From Erwinia mallotivora (lineage in GTDB: Bacteria > Pseudomonadota > Gammaproteobacteria > Enterobacterales > Enterobacteriaceae): a stretch of DNA of 64,000 nt. Positions 17,663 to 26,720 of this stretch are shown in pieces; position 1 is the stretch's first letter, and each line of letters starts with the position of its first letter. The translations under genes and the position numbers were made by a program. The notes beneath the pieces were generated by a model. That model ran no database searches, was not told the DNA's origin, and saw nothing but the letters and a program-made list of their open reading frames with translations. The stretch covers positions 44,605 through 108,604 of the forward strand of contig NZ_JFHN01000025.1 in the NCBI RefSeq assembly GCF_000590885.1, read 5' to 3'.

Positions 17663-18759
17663 GATGCGTCACCCCAGGTTGCCTGCAACACACGCAGCCA
17701 GTTGCCGCAGCAAATTTTCTCCAACAACGGTTTATCGTAACCACACTCTGCAAGCGTGGTGATCAACAGCGGCAGCCCGGCAACGCCGGGTAAATCGGGA
17801 GGCAGGGTAGTGCCATCAAAATCTGAGCCAAAACCGACGTTGTCCTCACCCAGTTTCTCCAGCAGATAATCCATGTGGCGCACGATTTCCATCACCGTGG
17901 CTTCCTGTGCATTTCTGCCATCGCTGCGGAGAAAACGGATACCAAAATTTACCCCCACAAAACCGTTACTCTCCCGGATAGCAGCCAGCTGGCGATCGGT
18001 CAGGTTACGGGACTGGGCGCAAAGCGCATGTGCATTGGAATGACTGGCAACCAATGGCGCGTCGCTGATGGCAGCAGTCTGCCAGAACCCTTTCTCATCC
18101 ATATGTGAAAGGTCGACCATGATGCGCTTCTGATTACAGGCACGCACCAGTCGCAGCCCCGCCGCCGTCAGACCATTGCCGGTATCGGGTGAAGAGGGAA
18201 AGCGGAAAGGCACACCCTCGCCAAAGATATTTGGACGACTCCACAGCGGCCCCAGGCTGCGCAAACCAGCGTCATAGAGCACTTCCAGCTGCGACAAATC
18301 CGCGTCCAGCGCTTCCGCACCTTCAATATGCATCACCGCAGCCACCACCCTGCCACGCATACACTGGCGAATATCCGCCACGCTGCGGCAAATTTTCACC
18401 GCACCGGCAGATTGTTGCTCAATACGCAGCAGGGTGGAAAACATCTCCAGCGTAATCGCCAGCGCGTCCTGTTGTGCAGGCGTTGATTCTGCCTGACCAA
18501 AAACCGGCCCTGAACGGTGATTTTTAACAGCTGGCGCGGTTCTTGCTTTAAATCCTTCAGAAGGCACATAAGCCGCAAACAGGCCTCCGGCAAAACCGCC
18601 CTGACGCATCCGTGGCAAATCCATCTGCCCGACGCTCAACCCGTTGAGAAATGCCGTGACGGGATCGTCATGTTGAGACAGCCAGAGACGCATCAGGAGA
18701 TCATTATGGCCATCAAAAACAGGCTCGGTGACCGCTTCAACACTCTGAGAATGAGACAT
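17653..18759 (-). CDS. Membrane-dipeptidase family metallopeptidase (M19)
   Basis: Zinc dipeptidase of the renal-dipeptidase family, 368 residues. Family members cleave dipeptides and tolerate a D-residue at the C-terminal position. Metal ligands are visible in order: GHND (His-x-Asp, about residue 18), MHIEGAEA (bridging Glu), DLSHMD (His), ASHSNAH (His) and GSDFDG (Asp). No signal peptide, so it acts in the cytoplasm on imported peptides. It is first gene of the minus-strand pair with the LysR regulator, divergent from a peptide ABC transporter, which supports a role in peptide catabolism. Confidence 0.93.
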   Translation of the reverse strand: MSHSQSVEAVTEPVFDGHNDLLMRLWLSQHDDPVTAFLNGLSVGQMDLPRMRQGGFAGGLFAAYVPSEGFKARTAPAVKNHRSGPVFGQAESTPAQQDALAITLEMFSTLLRIEQQSAGAVKICRSVADIRQCMRGRVVAAVMHIEGAEALDADLSQLEVLYDAGLRSLGPLWSRPNIFGEGVPFRFPSSPDTGNGLTAAGLRLVRACNQKRIMVDLSHMDEKGFWQTAAISDAPLVASHSNAHALCAQSRNLTDRQLAAIRESNGFVGVNFGIRFLRSDGRNAQEATVMEIVRHMDYLLEKLGEDNVGFGSDFDGTTLPPDLPGVAGLPLLITTLAECGYDKPLLEKICCGNWLRVLQATWGDASCG

Positions 18760-18952
18760 GGTTTTCCGCTCCCGATTGATAAAGGCCAGACTGCCATTTT
18801 ATGGCGCAACCGCACCACCACAGCGCAACCTGATTTGCCGGATAAAATAAGTTTCACCCCTCCACTAGTACCTGAGTACGCGGCGGGTTGTCAAGATAAA
18901 CGACGCAAAATCCACCATTAAAATTGTTTATTTTCAATATCTTGGAGAAGTT

Positions 18953-20548
18953 ATGGTTACCAGAAGACGTTTTCTTGCAGGATGTAGCGCCGTTCCTTTT
19001 CTCTCTTATCTCTCGTTTGACAGCGCCTTTGCCGCCACCCCACCGACCATGCTGGTGATGGCGATGCAGCTCGACAATATGACCAGCCTTGATCCGGCGG
19101 AGAGCTTCGAAGCGATTGGCTCTGAAATCTGCGGCAACCTGTATCAGCGTCTGGTGATGTCAAATCCGGAAAAGCCCAATGAAGTGGTGGGTGAACTGGC
19201 AAAATCCTGGGAAATGAGCAGTGACAGCAAGACCTGCACTTTTCATCTCGACCCCACGATAAAATTTGCCGATGGCAGCCCGCTGACCGCCGATGACGCA
19301 GCATTTTCTCTGCAACGCGTGGTTAAACTGGATAAAAGTCCGGCCTTTATTATCAATCAGTTTGGCTTCACCAAAGAGAATGTTGAGCAGATGATTGTGG
19401 CGAAAGATGAGCACACGCTGGAATTGTATCTGAGTGAGCCCACCGCCGAAACCTTCCTGCTCTACTGCCTTTCCGCACCGGTCGGCAGCATCGTGCAGAA
19501 GAAAATCGCGCTGGCTAATCAAAATGGCGATGACCAGGGCAATGGCTGGATCAAGCAGCACAGTGCGGGGAGTGGCCCTTTCACCCTGCGCGCGTGGAAA
19601 GCCAGCGAGAGCGTGATTCTGGAGAAAAATAGCTATCATCCTTCGCAAAGCGCCATCAAACGGGTGATTGCCAAACACATTATCGACCCCTCCGCGCAGC
19701 TGCTGATGTTGCAAAAAGGCGATGTGGATATCGCTCGCGACCTGACCACAGAACAGCTACGGCCGCTGCTTAACGACAGCAATTTCCATGTGGTGCAGCA
19801 GAGAGTGGGAACCATCATGCTGATGTCCTGCAATACCAAAAATGAGCATCTGAGCAAACCACAGGTATGGCAGGCGCTGAAATGGGCGATCGACTATGAC
19901 AGCATTCAGAAAAATATCATTCCACTGACCTGGAAAACCCACCAGAGCCTGCTGCCTGCCGGATTCCCGGCGGCACTTGACGATCAGCCTTTTCGCCTTA
20001 ACGTGGCAAAAGCCAAAGCGTTACTGGCTGAGGCGGGCTATCCGGATGGCTTTGAACTGACACTCGATCACTATTCCGCTCAGCCGTTTCCGGATATTGC
20101 CCAGACTCTCCAGACACAGCTGGCGGCAATTGGCATTAAATTGCAACTGATCGCCGCTGAAAACCGGCAGGTACTGACGAAAATGCGCGCCCGTCAACAT
20201 CAGCTGGCGCTGACCGTCTGGGGTGCCGATTACTTCGATCCCAACTCCAATACCGAAGCCTTCAGCGTCAACACCGATAACAGCGATAATGCCCGGGTGC
20301 GCTCGCTGGCGTGGCGTTGCAGCTGGTCGGATCAACAGTTCAACCAGCTGACCGCGGACGCGCTGCACGAGAAAGATGCACAGAAGCGCATCGCGCTGTA
20401 TGAAAAGATTCAGACGCTACATCGTGAAAAAAGCCCGTTTATCTTCATGTTCCAGAAACTGAACACCTGGGCCGGTAGCAAAGGCGTGACAGGGATGCAG
20501 ATTACCGTGCTGAACGACAACCCTTATGAGCGGGTAAAAAAAGTCTGA
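18953..20548 (+). CDS. Peptide ABC transporter substrate-binding protein, Tat signal
   Basis: Periplasmic solute-binding protein of the SBP_bac_5 (DppA/OppA) family, 531 residues. The N-terminus MVTRRRFLAGCSAV carries a twin-arginine motif followed by a hydrophobic stretch ending SAFA, so export is probably by Tat. LDPAESFEAIGSEICGNLYQ and ADGSPLTADDAAFSLQRV are family signatures. It has a TTGGAGAAG ribosome site. The stop overlaps the permease start (TGATG). Substrate class inferred from neighbours: peptides with D-residues or other cell-wall-like peptides. Confidence 0.92.
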   Translation: MVTRRRFLAGCSAVPFLSYLSFDSAFAATPPTMLVMAMQLDNMTSLDPAESFEAIGSEICGNLYQRLVMSNPEKPNEVVGELAKSWEMSSDSKTCTFHLDPTIKFADGSPLTADDAAFSLQRVVKLDKSPAFIINQFGFTKENVEQMIVAKDEHTLELYLSEPTAETFLLYCLSAPVGSIVQKKIALANQNGDDQGNGWIKQHSAGSGPFTLRAWKASESVILEKNSYHPSQSAIKRVIAKHIIDPSAQLLMLQKGDVDIARDLTTEQLRPLLNDSNFHVVQQRVGTIMLMSCNTKNEHLSKPQVWQALKWAIDYDSIQKNIIPLTWKTHQSLLPAGFPAALDDQPFRLNVAKAKALLAEAGYPDGFELTLDHYSAQPFPDIAQTLQTQLAAIGIKLQLIAAENRQVLTKMRARQHQLALTVWGADYFDPNSNTEAFSVNTDNSDNARVRSLAWRCSWSDQQFNQLTADALHEKDAQKRIALYEKIQTLHREKSPFIFMFQKLNTWAGSKGVTGMQITVLNDNPYERVKKV

Positions 20549-21558
20549 TGCCGCAATTAAAAAGAATTCTCAGCACGCTGGGAAGCCTGCTGCTGACGCT
20601 ATGTGGCCTGGCGCTGCTGACCTTCTTTATTGGGCGGGTGATGCCGACCGATCCGGTGCTGGCCGCGTTAGGCGATAACGCTCCGCAGGCGACGGTGGAA
20701 CGAGTGCGTCAGGAGATGGGGCTGGATCAGCCGCTGTGGGTGCAGTTCTGGCACTATCTGGTGCAGATTCTGCACGGTGATTTAGGCCGTTCGGTGCTGA
20801 CTTCAAATCCGGTCAGCGAGGATATTGCCCGCTTTTTCCCGGCGACGCTGGAGCTGGCAACGGCAGCGATCGTTGTCGCCGCCATTATCGGCATCCCGCT
20901 GGGCGTCTGGGCGGCGGTCAGGCAGGGCAAATGGAGCGATCAGCTGATACGCGTGGTGTGCCTGACCGGGCACTCCCTGCCGGTATTTGTCCTGGCGCTG
21001 CTCAGTTTGCTTATCTTCTACGCCGTGTTGGGTATTGCGCCAGGGCCGGGACGGCAGGACATCATTTATCAGGATATGGTCCCCCAGGTCACCGGCCTGC
21101 TGACGGTGGATGCGCTGCTGGCAAAAGACTATGACGCTTTTCGCGATGCCCTCGCCCATATGGCCCAGCCGGTATTGATCCTCGCCTGGTTCAGCATGGC
21201 GTATATCACCCGCATGACCCGCACCTTTATGCTCAATGCGCTGAGCGGCGAGTTTGTGATTACCGCGCGGGCAAAGGGCTTGTCATCACGCCGGGTTATC
21301 TGGCGGCACGCTTTTCTGACCGTGGCGGTACAGCTGGTCACCGTGCTGGCGCTGACCTATGCCGGTCTGCTGGAGGGTGCGGTGGTGACAGAAAACGTCT
21401 TCTCCTGGCCGGGGCTGGGCCAGTATCTGACCACCTCGTTGCTGAATGCCGACATGAATCCGGTAGTCGGCGCGACGCTGCTGGTAGGCACGGTCTATGT
21501 GCTGCTTAACCTCTGCGCCGATATTCTCTACCGCTTATGGGACCCAAGAGTGAAATGA
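20548..21558 (+). CDS. Peptide ABC transporter permease (DppB-like)
   Basis: Inner-membrane permease, 336 residues, with an N-terminal helix (LLLTLCGLALLTFFIGRVMP) and the core BPD_transp_1 domain. The EAA loop is visible in YITRMTRTFMLNALSGEFV followed by ITARAKGLSSRRVIWRHA. The ATG overlaps the binding-protein stop, and the stop overlaps the next permease start (ATGA), so subunits are made from one message. It pairs with the following DppC-like protein. Confidence 0.93.
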   Translation: MPQLKRILSTLGSLLLTLCGLALLTFFIGRVMPTDPVLAALGDNAPQATVERVRQEMGLDQPLWVQFWHYLVQILHGDLGRSVLTSNPVSEDIARFFPATLELATAAIVVAAIIGIPLGVWAAVRQGKWSDQLIRVVCLTGHSLPVFVLALLSLLIFYAVLGIAPGPGRQDIIYQDMVPQVTGLLTVDALLAKDYDAFRDALAHMAQPVLILAWFSMAYITRMTRTFMLNALSGEFVITARAKGLSSRRVIWRHAFLTVAVQLVTVLALTYAGLLEGAVVTENVFSWPGLGQYLTTSLLNADMNPVVGATLLVGTVYVLLNLCADILYRLWDPRVK

Positions 21559-22454
21559 CTATGTTAACCAGAGCCTGGCTGCTCGATGAAACGCCTGGCA
21601 CCCGTCGCCAGGCGATATGGGGACGTCGCTACCGGCTGTGGCTGGGCCTGAAGCGCCATCCACTGGCAATGAGCGGGCTGGCGATCATTGTGCTGATGTT
21701 GCTGGTGTCGATCGCCGCACCGCTGTTAACGCCTTACGATCCTGGCTTCCAGGACCTGGCTAACCGCCTTGCGCGCCCTTCATCTCTTCACTGGCTGGGC
21801 ACCGATGAGCTGGGCCGCGATATCTGGACGCGCATTCTGTTCGGCGGCCGTACCACCCTGGGCATGGTGATTATTATCGTGCTGATCACCGCCCCTGTCG
21901 GGCTGTTTATTGGCTGCATTGCAGGCTATACCGGCGGGCTGCTGGATAAAGCGCTGATGCGTCTGACCGATATTTTTCTCGCGTTCCCCAGACTGATTCT
22001 GGCACTGGCTTTCGTTGCCGCGCTGAAACCCGGCGTGGAAAGCGCCATTCTGGCGATTGCGCTGACCGCCTGGCCGCCTTATGCCCGTCTGGCGCGCGCC
22101 GAAACCTTGCAGTTTCGCAACAGCGACTTTATCGCCGCCAGCCGCCTGAGCGGCGCTTCGCCACTGCGCATTATTCTGCGCCACGTCATGCCGCTGTGCG
22201 TGCCCAGTCTGATTGTGCGCGTGACGCTGGATATGAGTTCGATCATCATCACCGCGGCCAGCCTGGGTTTTCTGGGTATGGGCGCCCAGCCCCCCTCACC
22301 GGAATGGGGCACGATGATCGCCACCGCACGGCGTTTTCTGTTCAGCGAGTGGTGGGTGCCGCTGATGCCCTGCATCGCCATCTTTTTAACCTCGCTGGCG
22401 TTTAACTTTCTTGGTGACGGCCTGCGTGATCTCCTTGATCCGAAGGAGCAGTAA
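21555..22454 (+). CDS. Peptide ABC transporter permease (DppC-like)
   Basis: Second permease, 299 residues from the ATG overlapping the DppB-like stop; the frame opens 18 nt earlier but within the previous gene. N-terminal OppC_N region (LKRHPLAMSGLAIIVLMLLV), then HWLGTDELGRDIWTRILFGG, a DppC signature, and an EAA loop ending FIAASRLSGASPLRIILRH. The stop abuts the ATPase ATG directly. Confidence 0.93.
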   Translation: MTMLTRAWLLDETPGTRRQAIWGRRYRLWLGLKRHPLAMSGLAIIVLMLLVSIAAPLLTPYDPGFQDLANRLARPSSLHWLGTDELGRDIWTRILFGGRTTLGMVIIIVLITAPVGLFIGCIAGYTGGLLDKALMRLTDIFLAFPRLILALAFVAALKPGVESAILAIALTAWPPYARLARAETLQFRNSDFIAASRLSGASPLRIILRHVMPLCVPSLIVRVTLDMSSIIITAASLGFLGMGAQPPSPEWGTMIATARRFLFSEWWVPLMPCIAIFLTSLAFNFLGDGLRDLLDPKEQ

Positions 22455-23285
22455 ATGCTGGTTAATATTCAAAATTTACGCATCAGCTTCACCAGCGGTT
22501 CAGAGACGTTCGACGCGGTGCGCGGTGTCTCTTTCAGCGTTGGCAAAGAGAAGTTCGCCATCGTCGGTGAAAGCGGGTCCGGCAAATCTCTGACCGCCCG
22601 CAGCCTGATGCAGCTGCTGCCCGCCAGCGCGAAGGTGCAGGCGGATGCACTGAGTTTTGACGGCATCGATCTGCGCGGTGCCAGCGAAAAAACCCTGCGT
22701 CAGGTACGCGGTAAACGGGTTGGTTTTATTTTGCAGGACCCGAAATATTCGCTGAATCCGGTAATGACCATTGGTCAGCAGATTGCCGAAGCCTGGCGTG
22801 AGCACAAAGGTGGCAGCAGGCGTGCAGCGATGGCTGCCGCTGTCGATCTGCTGGCTCAGGTGAAAATCCGCGACCCACAGCAGGTGGCAAAACGTTATCC
22901 GCATGAGGTTTCCGGCGGCATGGGCCAGCGGGTGATGATCGCCATGATGCTGGCCCCCGATCCGGAACTGCTGATCGCCGATGAGCCAACCAGCGCGCTC
23001 GATGCGACGGTGCAGGCTGAGATCCTGCGGCTGATTGACGATCTGGTTTCGCAACGCGGAATGGGACTGATTCTGATCAGCCACGATCTGCCGCTGGTGT
23101 CGCATTTTTGCGACCGCGTCGCGGTGATGTATGCCGGGAGGATCGTTGAGATGCTCAACGCCGCCGATCTGCATCAGGCGCAGCATCCCTATACTCAGGG
23201 ACTGCTGGCCTGTCTGCCGTCGCTGCGTCATCCCCGCAATCGGCTGCCGGTCATGCAGCGCGAAGCCGCGTGGCGGGACAAATAA
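22455..23285 (+). CDS. Peptide ABC transporter ATPase (DppD-like)
   Basis: Cytoplasmic ATPase of the importer, 276 residues. Walker A GESGSGKS (about 38), the Q-loop in LQDPKYSLNPVMTIGQQ, an ABC signature read as VSGGMGQRVMIAMML (G-M-G replacing the usual G-x-x-Q spacing of SGGQ; also common in DppD relatives), Walker B LLIADEPTSALD, and H-loop ISHDL. The C-terminal QHPYTQGLLACLPSL region is the oligopeptide-ATPase extension. Confidence 0.93.
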   Translation: MLVNIQNLRISFTSGSETFDAVRGVSFSVGKEKFAIVGESGSGKSLTARSLMQLLPASAKVQADALSFDGIDLRGASEKTLRQVRGKRVGFILQDPKYSLNPVMTIGQQIAEAWREHKGGSRRAAMAAAVDLLAQVKIRDPQQVAKRYPHEVSGGMGQRVMIAMMLAPDPELLIADEPTSALDATVQAEILRLIDDLVSQRGMGLILISHDLPLVSHFCDRVAVMYAGRIVEMLNAADLHQAQHPYTQGLLACLPSLRHPRNRLPVMQREAAWRDK

Positions 23286-23293
23286 GGAGCGTT

Positions 23294-24034
23294 ATGATCG
23301 AGGTTACCGATTTACAAATTGATTTTGCAGCACAGCAGGTGGTGAAAGGCGTGTCGTTCAGCGTGGCGAATGGCGGCAGCTTTGGAATCGTTGGCGAAAG
23401 CGGCTCCGGTAAGTCCACCATCCTGCGTGCGCTGGCTGGATTGAATCACCACTGGCGCGGGCAGATGCGGTTTGGCGGCATGGCGCTCTCAGCAGTGCGT
23501 GGCCGTAACTTCTTTCGCCAGGTACAGATGGTGTTTCAGGACCCGTATGGCTCGCTGCATCCCCGTCAGACTATCGACCGCATTCTCCATGAGCCGCTGC
23601 TGGTGCATCGTTTCGATCGTGCCGAGCAGCGCATCACCCAGGCGCTGTCGGAAGTTGGCCTGCCTGCCGCAGTACGCTTTCGTTTCCCCCACCAGCTCTC
23701 CGGCGGCCAGCGCCAGCGCGTGGCGATTGCCCGGGCGCTGATAATCGAGCCGGAAGTCCTGCTGCTGGATGAGCCAACCTCGGCGCTGGATGTCTCCGTT
23801 CAGGCAGAAATCCTCAATCTGCTCAGCGACTTGCGCGAGCAGCGCAAACTGACCTGGATTATGGTGAGCCATAACCTGGCGGTGGTGACCCATCTTTGCG
23901 AGAAAATCGGCGTGATGCAGCAGGGGAAAATGGTCGAACAGCTGAGTGCGGACGATCTGCGCGCCCGCCGTATTCAACATCCACACACCGCTGAGCTGTT
24001 CGATCTCAGCGTCACGCTGGAGGAACCGGCATGA
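23294..24034 (+). CDS. Peptide ABC transporter ATPase (DppF-like)
   Basis: Second ATPase, 246 residues from the ATG at 23294, which has AAGGAG six nt upstream; the frame opens eight codons earlier. Walker A GESGSGKST, Q-loop MVFQDPYGSLHPRQT, signature LSGGQRQRVAIARAL, Walker B VLLLDEPTSALD and H-loop SHNLAV are all intact. It completes a five-subunit importer and overlaps the D-aminopeptidase start (ATGA). Confidence 0.94.
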   Translation: MIEVTDLQIDFAAQQVVKGVSFSVANGGSFGIVGESGSGKSTILRALAGLNHHWRGQMRFGGMALSAVRGRNFFRQVQMVFQDPYGSLHPRQTIDRILHEPLLVHRFDRAEQRITQALSEVGLPAAVRFRFPHQLSGGQRQRVAIARALIIEPEVLLLDEPTSALDVSVQAEILNLLSDLREQRKLTWIMVSHNLAVVTHLCEKIGVMQQGKMVEQLSADDLRARRIQHPHTAELFDLSVTLEEPA

Positions 24035-25530
24035 CGCTCAACTGGCAGAAAGCGCGGCAGCTGGCGGACAGCATCACCGCAGGCTGGGGCCAGCCGGGCG
24101 AACCCGGCGGCGCAATCGTCCTGTTCGACAGCGACACGGTGCACAGCGTCAGCTGCGGCGGGCTGGCCGATCTGGCACAGGGGACGCCTTTCAGCGGCGA
24201 TACGGTGGTGCGGTTCGCCTCCGTTACCAAGCACATTTTCGCCGCACTGGTCACCGGCCACTGTCAACAACATATCAGGCTGACAGACCGGCTGGCGCAG
24301 CATCTGCCGCAACTGAGCGGTGAGAACGGCCAGGTGACCGTCGGTCAGGCACTGGATATGACCGCAGGCCTGCCCGATGTGCGGGAAACCCTGTCGCTGC
24401 TTGGCCTGTCGGTGTACAACGCCACCCAGGCGGCCGATCTGCTGGCGTTTCTCAGTGAAGAGCGCAGCCTGAGCTATCCGTGCGGCAGCGAAATCTCTTA
24501 CTCCAACACCGGTTACCGTCTGGTGGAAGAGGCGCTAAAAGCAAAGGGCATTCTGTTTGCCGATCTGCTGCGGCAACATATCAATCAACCGCTGGATCTC
24601 AACTTCACCGCACCCGAAAGCTGGTTCGATATCGTGCCGGGGCTGGTGCCGGGCTACTGGCGGCAGGGGCAGCAGTGGCGGCTGGCCAGTGCCGGTCTGC
24701 ACCTCTCCGCCTCCGGTTGTCTTACCGGCAGCGTTAACCACCTCAGTCGCTGGCTGCAACATCTGCTGCAACAACCGGACGCGCTTGCATCTGTTGCCAC
24801 CCCACGTCAGTTGGCAGATGGCCGGTTGACCGGCTATGGCCTGGGTATCGCGCATTCGCAATCGGGCAGTGTGCAACTGGTGGGCCACGGGGGCTCTCAT
24901 GCCGGTTACAAAAGCTACTTTCTGCTCGATCCACAGCAAAAAGTGGGCCTGGCGCTGGTGGCAAACCGCGAGGATGTCGCCAGTTATGATTCCGCGCTGG
25001 CGGTGATGAACAGCCTGCTCGGCCAGGCAGATGCGGTGCGCGGCCATGCGCTGAGGCCTGGCCTCTACGTGGCGGAGGATGACTGCGACTGGCTGAACGT
25101 CAGGGCCGACAGTATCGAATGGCTGGGCCACAGCGAAAATGTGTATCACGGCGAAAATCCGGGGGAAACCGTCTCGCTCTCCGGCACGTTCCCGCTGCGC
25201 CTGCGACAGGATGGCAACGCCATCTGCGGAGAGATTGGCCTTGCGGCAAGGCGTTTTGTACCGGCGAACGCTGACAGCGCCTCGCTGGATGCGGTGCAGG
25301 GCCGCTGGGTTTTACCCGCTCAGCGCAGCCAGTTAGTGATTACGGGTGACAGAATGGTGATGGGGATCGGCCCGGCGGCGATGACCGCCTCGCTGATTTC
25401 ACTGGGCAACGGCAGACTGCTGGCTACCGCGCAGGACGGCCCCTGGCAGAAGCGTTTTGCGATGCAGGTCGACGGCGACAGCCTGCGTCTGGCGCTGAAC
25501 AGAAGCCGCATGGTGCGCTGGCAGCGTTGA
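24031..25530 (+). CDS. Serine D-aminopeptidase (S12, beta-lactamase fold)
   Basis: Penicillin-recognising serine peptidase of 499 residues, cytoplasmic. Catalytic motifs: SVTK in VRFASVTKHIFAAL (Ser nucleophile and Lys), YSNT (Y-x-N) and GHGGSHAG (H-x-G replacing K-T-G). The S12 domain spans about 1-330. It is followed by two further beta-rich domains, the arrangement of Ochrobactrum D-aminopeptidase DAP, which removes N-terminal D-residues. It is translationally coupled to the peptide importer, so it presumably trims imported peptides. Confidence 0.87.
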   Translation: MTLNWQKARQLADSITAGWGQPGEPGGAIVLFDSDTVHSVSCGGLADLAQGTPFSGDTVVRFASVTKHIFAALVTGHCQQHIRLTDRLAQHLPQLSGENGQVTVGQALDMTAGLPDVRETLSLLGLSVYNATQAADLLAFLSEERSLSYPCGSEISYSNTGYRLVEEALKAKGILFADLLRQHINQPLDLNFTAPESWFDIVPGLVPGYWRQGQQWRLASAGLHLSASGCLTGSVNHLSRWLQHLLQQPDALASVATPRQLADGRLTGYGLGIAHSQSGSVQLVGHGGSHAGYKSYFLLDPQQKVGLALVANREDVASYDSALAVMNSLLGQADAVRGHALRPGLYVAEDDCDWLNVRADSIEWLGHSENVYHGENPGETVSLSGTFPLRLRQDGNAICGEIGLAARRFVPANADSASLDAVQGRWVLPAQRSQLVITGDRMVMGIGPAAMTASLISLGNGRLLATAQDGPWQKRFAMQVDGDSLRLALNRSRMVRWQR

Positions 25531-25547
25531 AGCACAGGGAAAACTGC

Positions 25548-25863
25548 TTATCTCTGTGCTTTATCTCCTGTAGCAGTCAGTTCATCAACCGAAAGCTCGC
25601 TGAACACATTATCAATTCCATCCAGGTCATTTCTTTCTGCCTGAGCAATTGAGCGGGCAATCAGCGCCTTCAGTTTTTGCAGTCTGACCGCTTCTGACTC
25701 GTCGTATTCTTCAGCGGATATCACCACAGAGCAGCCCCCTCACTGGTAATGGTAACAGGCTCATTCTTCGCCTTTGCCAGTATGTCACCAGACTGCATCC
25801 AGGCATCCCTGCCGTGAAGCTGAACATAAAAGTGTCCTCAGGTTCTGTAAATACAAAACGCAT
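25548..25863 (-). pseudogene. Frameshifted Phd/YefM-like antitoxin
   Basis: Reading the minus strand in three pieces recovers one antitoxin-like protein: MRFVFTEPEDTF, then YVQLHGRDAWMQSGDILA through KAKNEPVTITSEGAAL, then VVISAEEYDESEAVRLQ to the stop at 25548. The GDILAKAKNEPVTIT...VVISAEEY segment fits Phd/YefM antitoxins. Two single-base frame changes (near 25826 and 25733) break it. No ParE/RelE partner is present; the D-aminopeptidase gene begins where it would be. It lies directly downstream of higBA. Confidence 0.6.
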
Positions 25864-25869
25864 CTGTTA

Positions 25870-26313
25870 TCAGAGATTATCTTCTATAAACGCAGAAACA
25901 GGAATGTTGAAACGCGCCGATAGCGCTCGCATATGTTCCAGAGTAAGGGCTCGCTGACCACGCATAATCATGCTTACCAACGAACGGGAACCAATCTCTG
26001 CGACAAAACTACTTTGATTGAGGCCGTGTTGATCCATTAATGTCCTCAGCATCGCCAGGTCGCGTGGTAAGGTAGCAATGCGCGCATTGAAATCTTTATA
26101 TTCTGGCGCGTTATTTTCGTAGTCAGCTATTTTCTTGGCTAACAGATCGATTAGCGGATTTTCATCATCATGGTCGATGAGAAATTCAACCAGTAAAAGC
26201 GCTTCCTGATAGTCTGTTGATGTAGGGCTGGTGCCAAGAAGAGGCACGGCATCGACCAGGTTTTTTGTTACATTAAGCACCAGCTGGTATTTTTCTGCTG
26301 TTGCTGCTCTCAT
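25870..26313 (-). CDS. higA: HigA-type antitoxin (XRE helix-turn-helix)
   Basis: Antitoxin and autorepressor of a HigBA module, 147 residues. The N-terminal half (NLVDAVPLLGTSPTSTDYQE, ALLLVEFLIDHDDENPL) is the HigA dimer/toxin-binding region. The C-terminal half is a helix-turn-helix (MDQHGLNQSSFVAEIGSRSL, VSMIMRGQRALTLEHM, RALSARFNIP). The start overlaps the higB stop by 4 nt, the usual toxin-first HigBA order. Confidence 0.9.
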   Translation of the reverse strand: MRAATAEKYQLVLNVTKNLVDAVPLLGTSPTSTDYQEALLLVEFLIDHDDENPLIDLLAKKIADYENNAPEYKDFNARIATLPRDLAMLRTLMDQHGLNQSSFVAEIGSRSLVSMIMRGQRALTLEHMRALSARFNIPVSAFIEDNL

Positions 26314-26621
26314 TCTGGATTCCTCCGGTAGTACTCTGTCAGCCTGTCATACTCTTTGTGCGGTACAATGTGTCTAATAAAAACATTCTGCGTTTCAAAC
26401 CTGATATAGGAAATAATTCTGAGATTATTTCCCCCAACATCTATCACCCACCACTTTTTCCGATATTTAAATCGATCAAGACTGGCAAATCTCGCCTTCA
26501 GATTTTGTGGCGAAAGGAATTTCTCCGTTTGCAAAACCCGGTATGTATCATCCAGAGCGCGTGCATCATTGGGATAAGATCTCGCCGCCTCGTAAAAAGG
26601 TTTCCTTGATATAACTCGCAT
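26310..26621 (-). CDS. higB: HigB-type mRNA interferase toxin
   Basis: RelE-superfamily ribosome-dependent endoribonuclease, 103 residues from ATG 26621 (MRVISRKPFYEAA); GAGGGA lies just upstream and the frame opens 23 codons earlier without family similarity. Family signatures LDRFKYRKKWWVIDVGGNNL, RIISYIRFETQNVFIRHI and HKEYDRL are intact, including the C-terminal His/Lys/Tyr set. Promoter region 26622-26720 is AT-rich. Confidence 0.9.
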   Translation of the reverse strand: MRVISRKPFYEAARSYPNDARALDDTYRVLQTEKFLSPQNLKARFASLDRFKYRKKWWVIDVGGNNLRIISYIRFETQNVFIRHIVPHKEYDRLTEYYRRNPE

Positions 26622-26720
26622 CATTCCCTCTACGCGTTTTGTTTTGGCAAAAACTACTCCAGAATTCATACGTTCACAATATGTGAACACACTTCTTCCT
26701 CTGAAATAAAGGAGATCACC

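Noticed and set aside
18189..18455. Plus-strand frame opposite the M19 dipeptidase, and many similar frames opposite GC-rich genes
   Set aside because: Mirror frames of strong genes on the other strand with no independent evidence; left out throughout.
22917..22960. Possible defect in the ABC signature of the DppD-like ATPase (SGGMGQR instead of SGGQ-type)
   Set aside because: This variant is common in oligopeptide ATPases, and the fused ATPase at 32085 has the related SGGMRQR; not a sign of inactivation.
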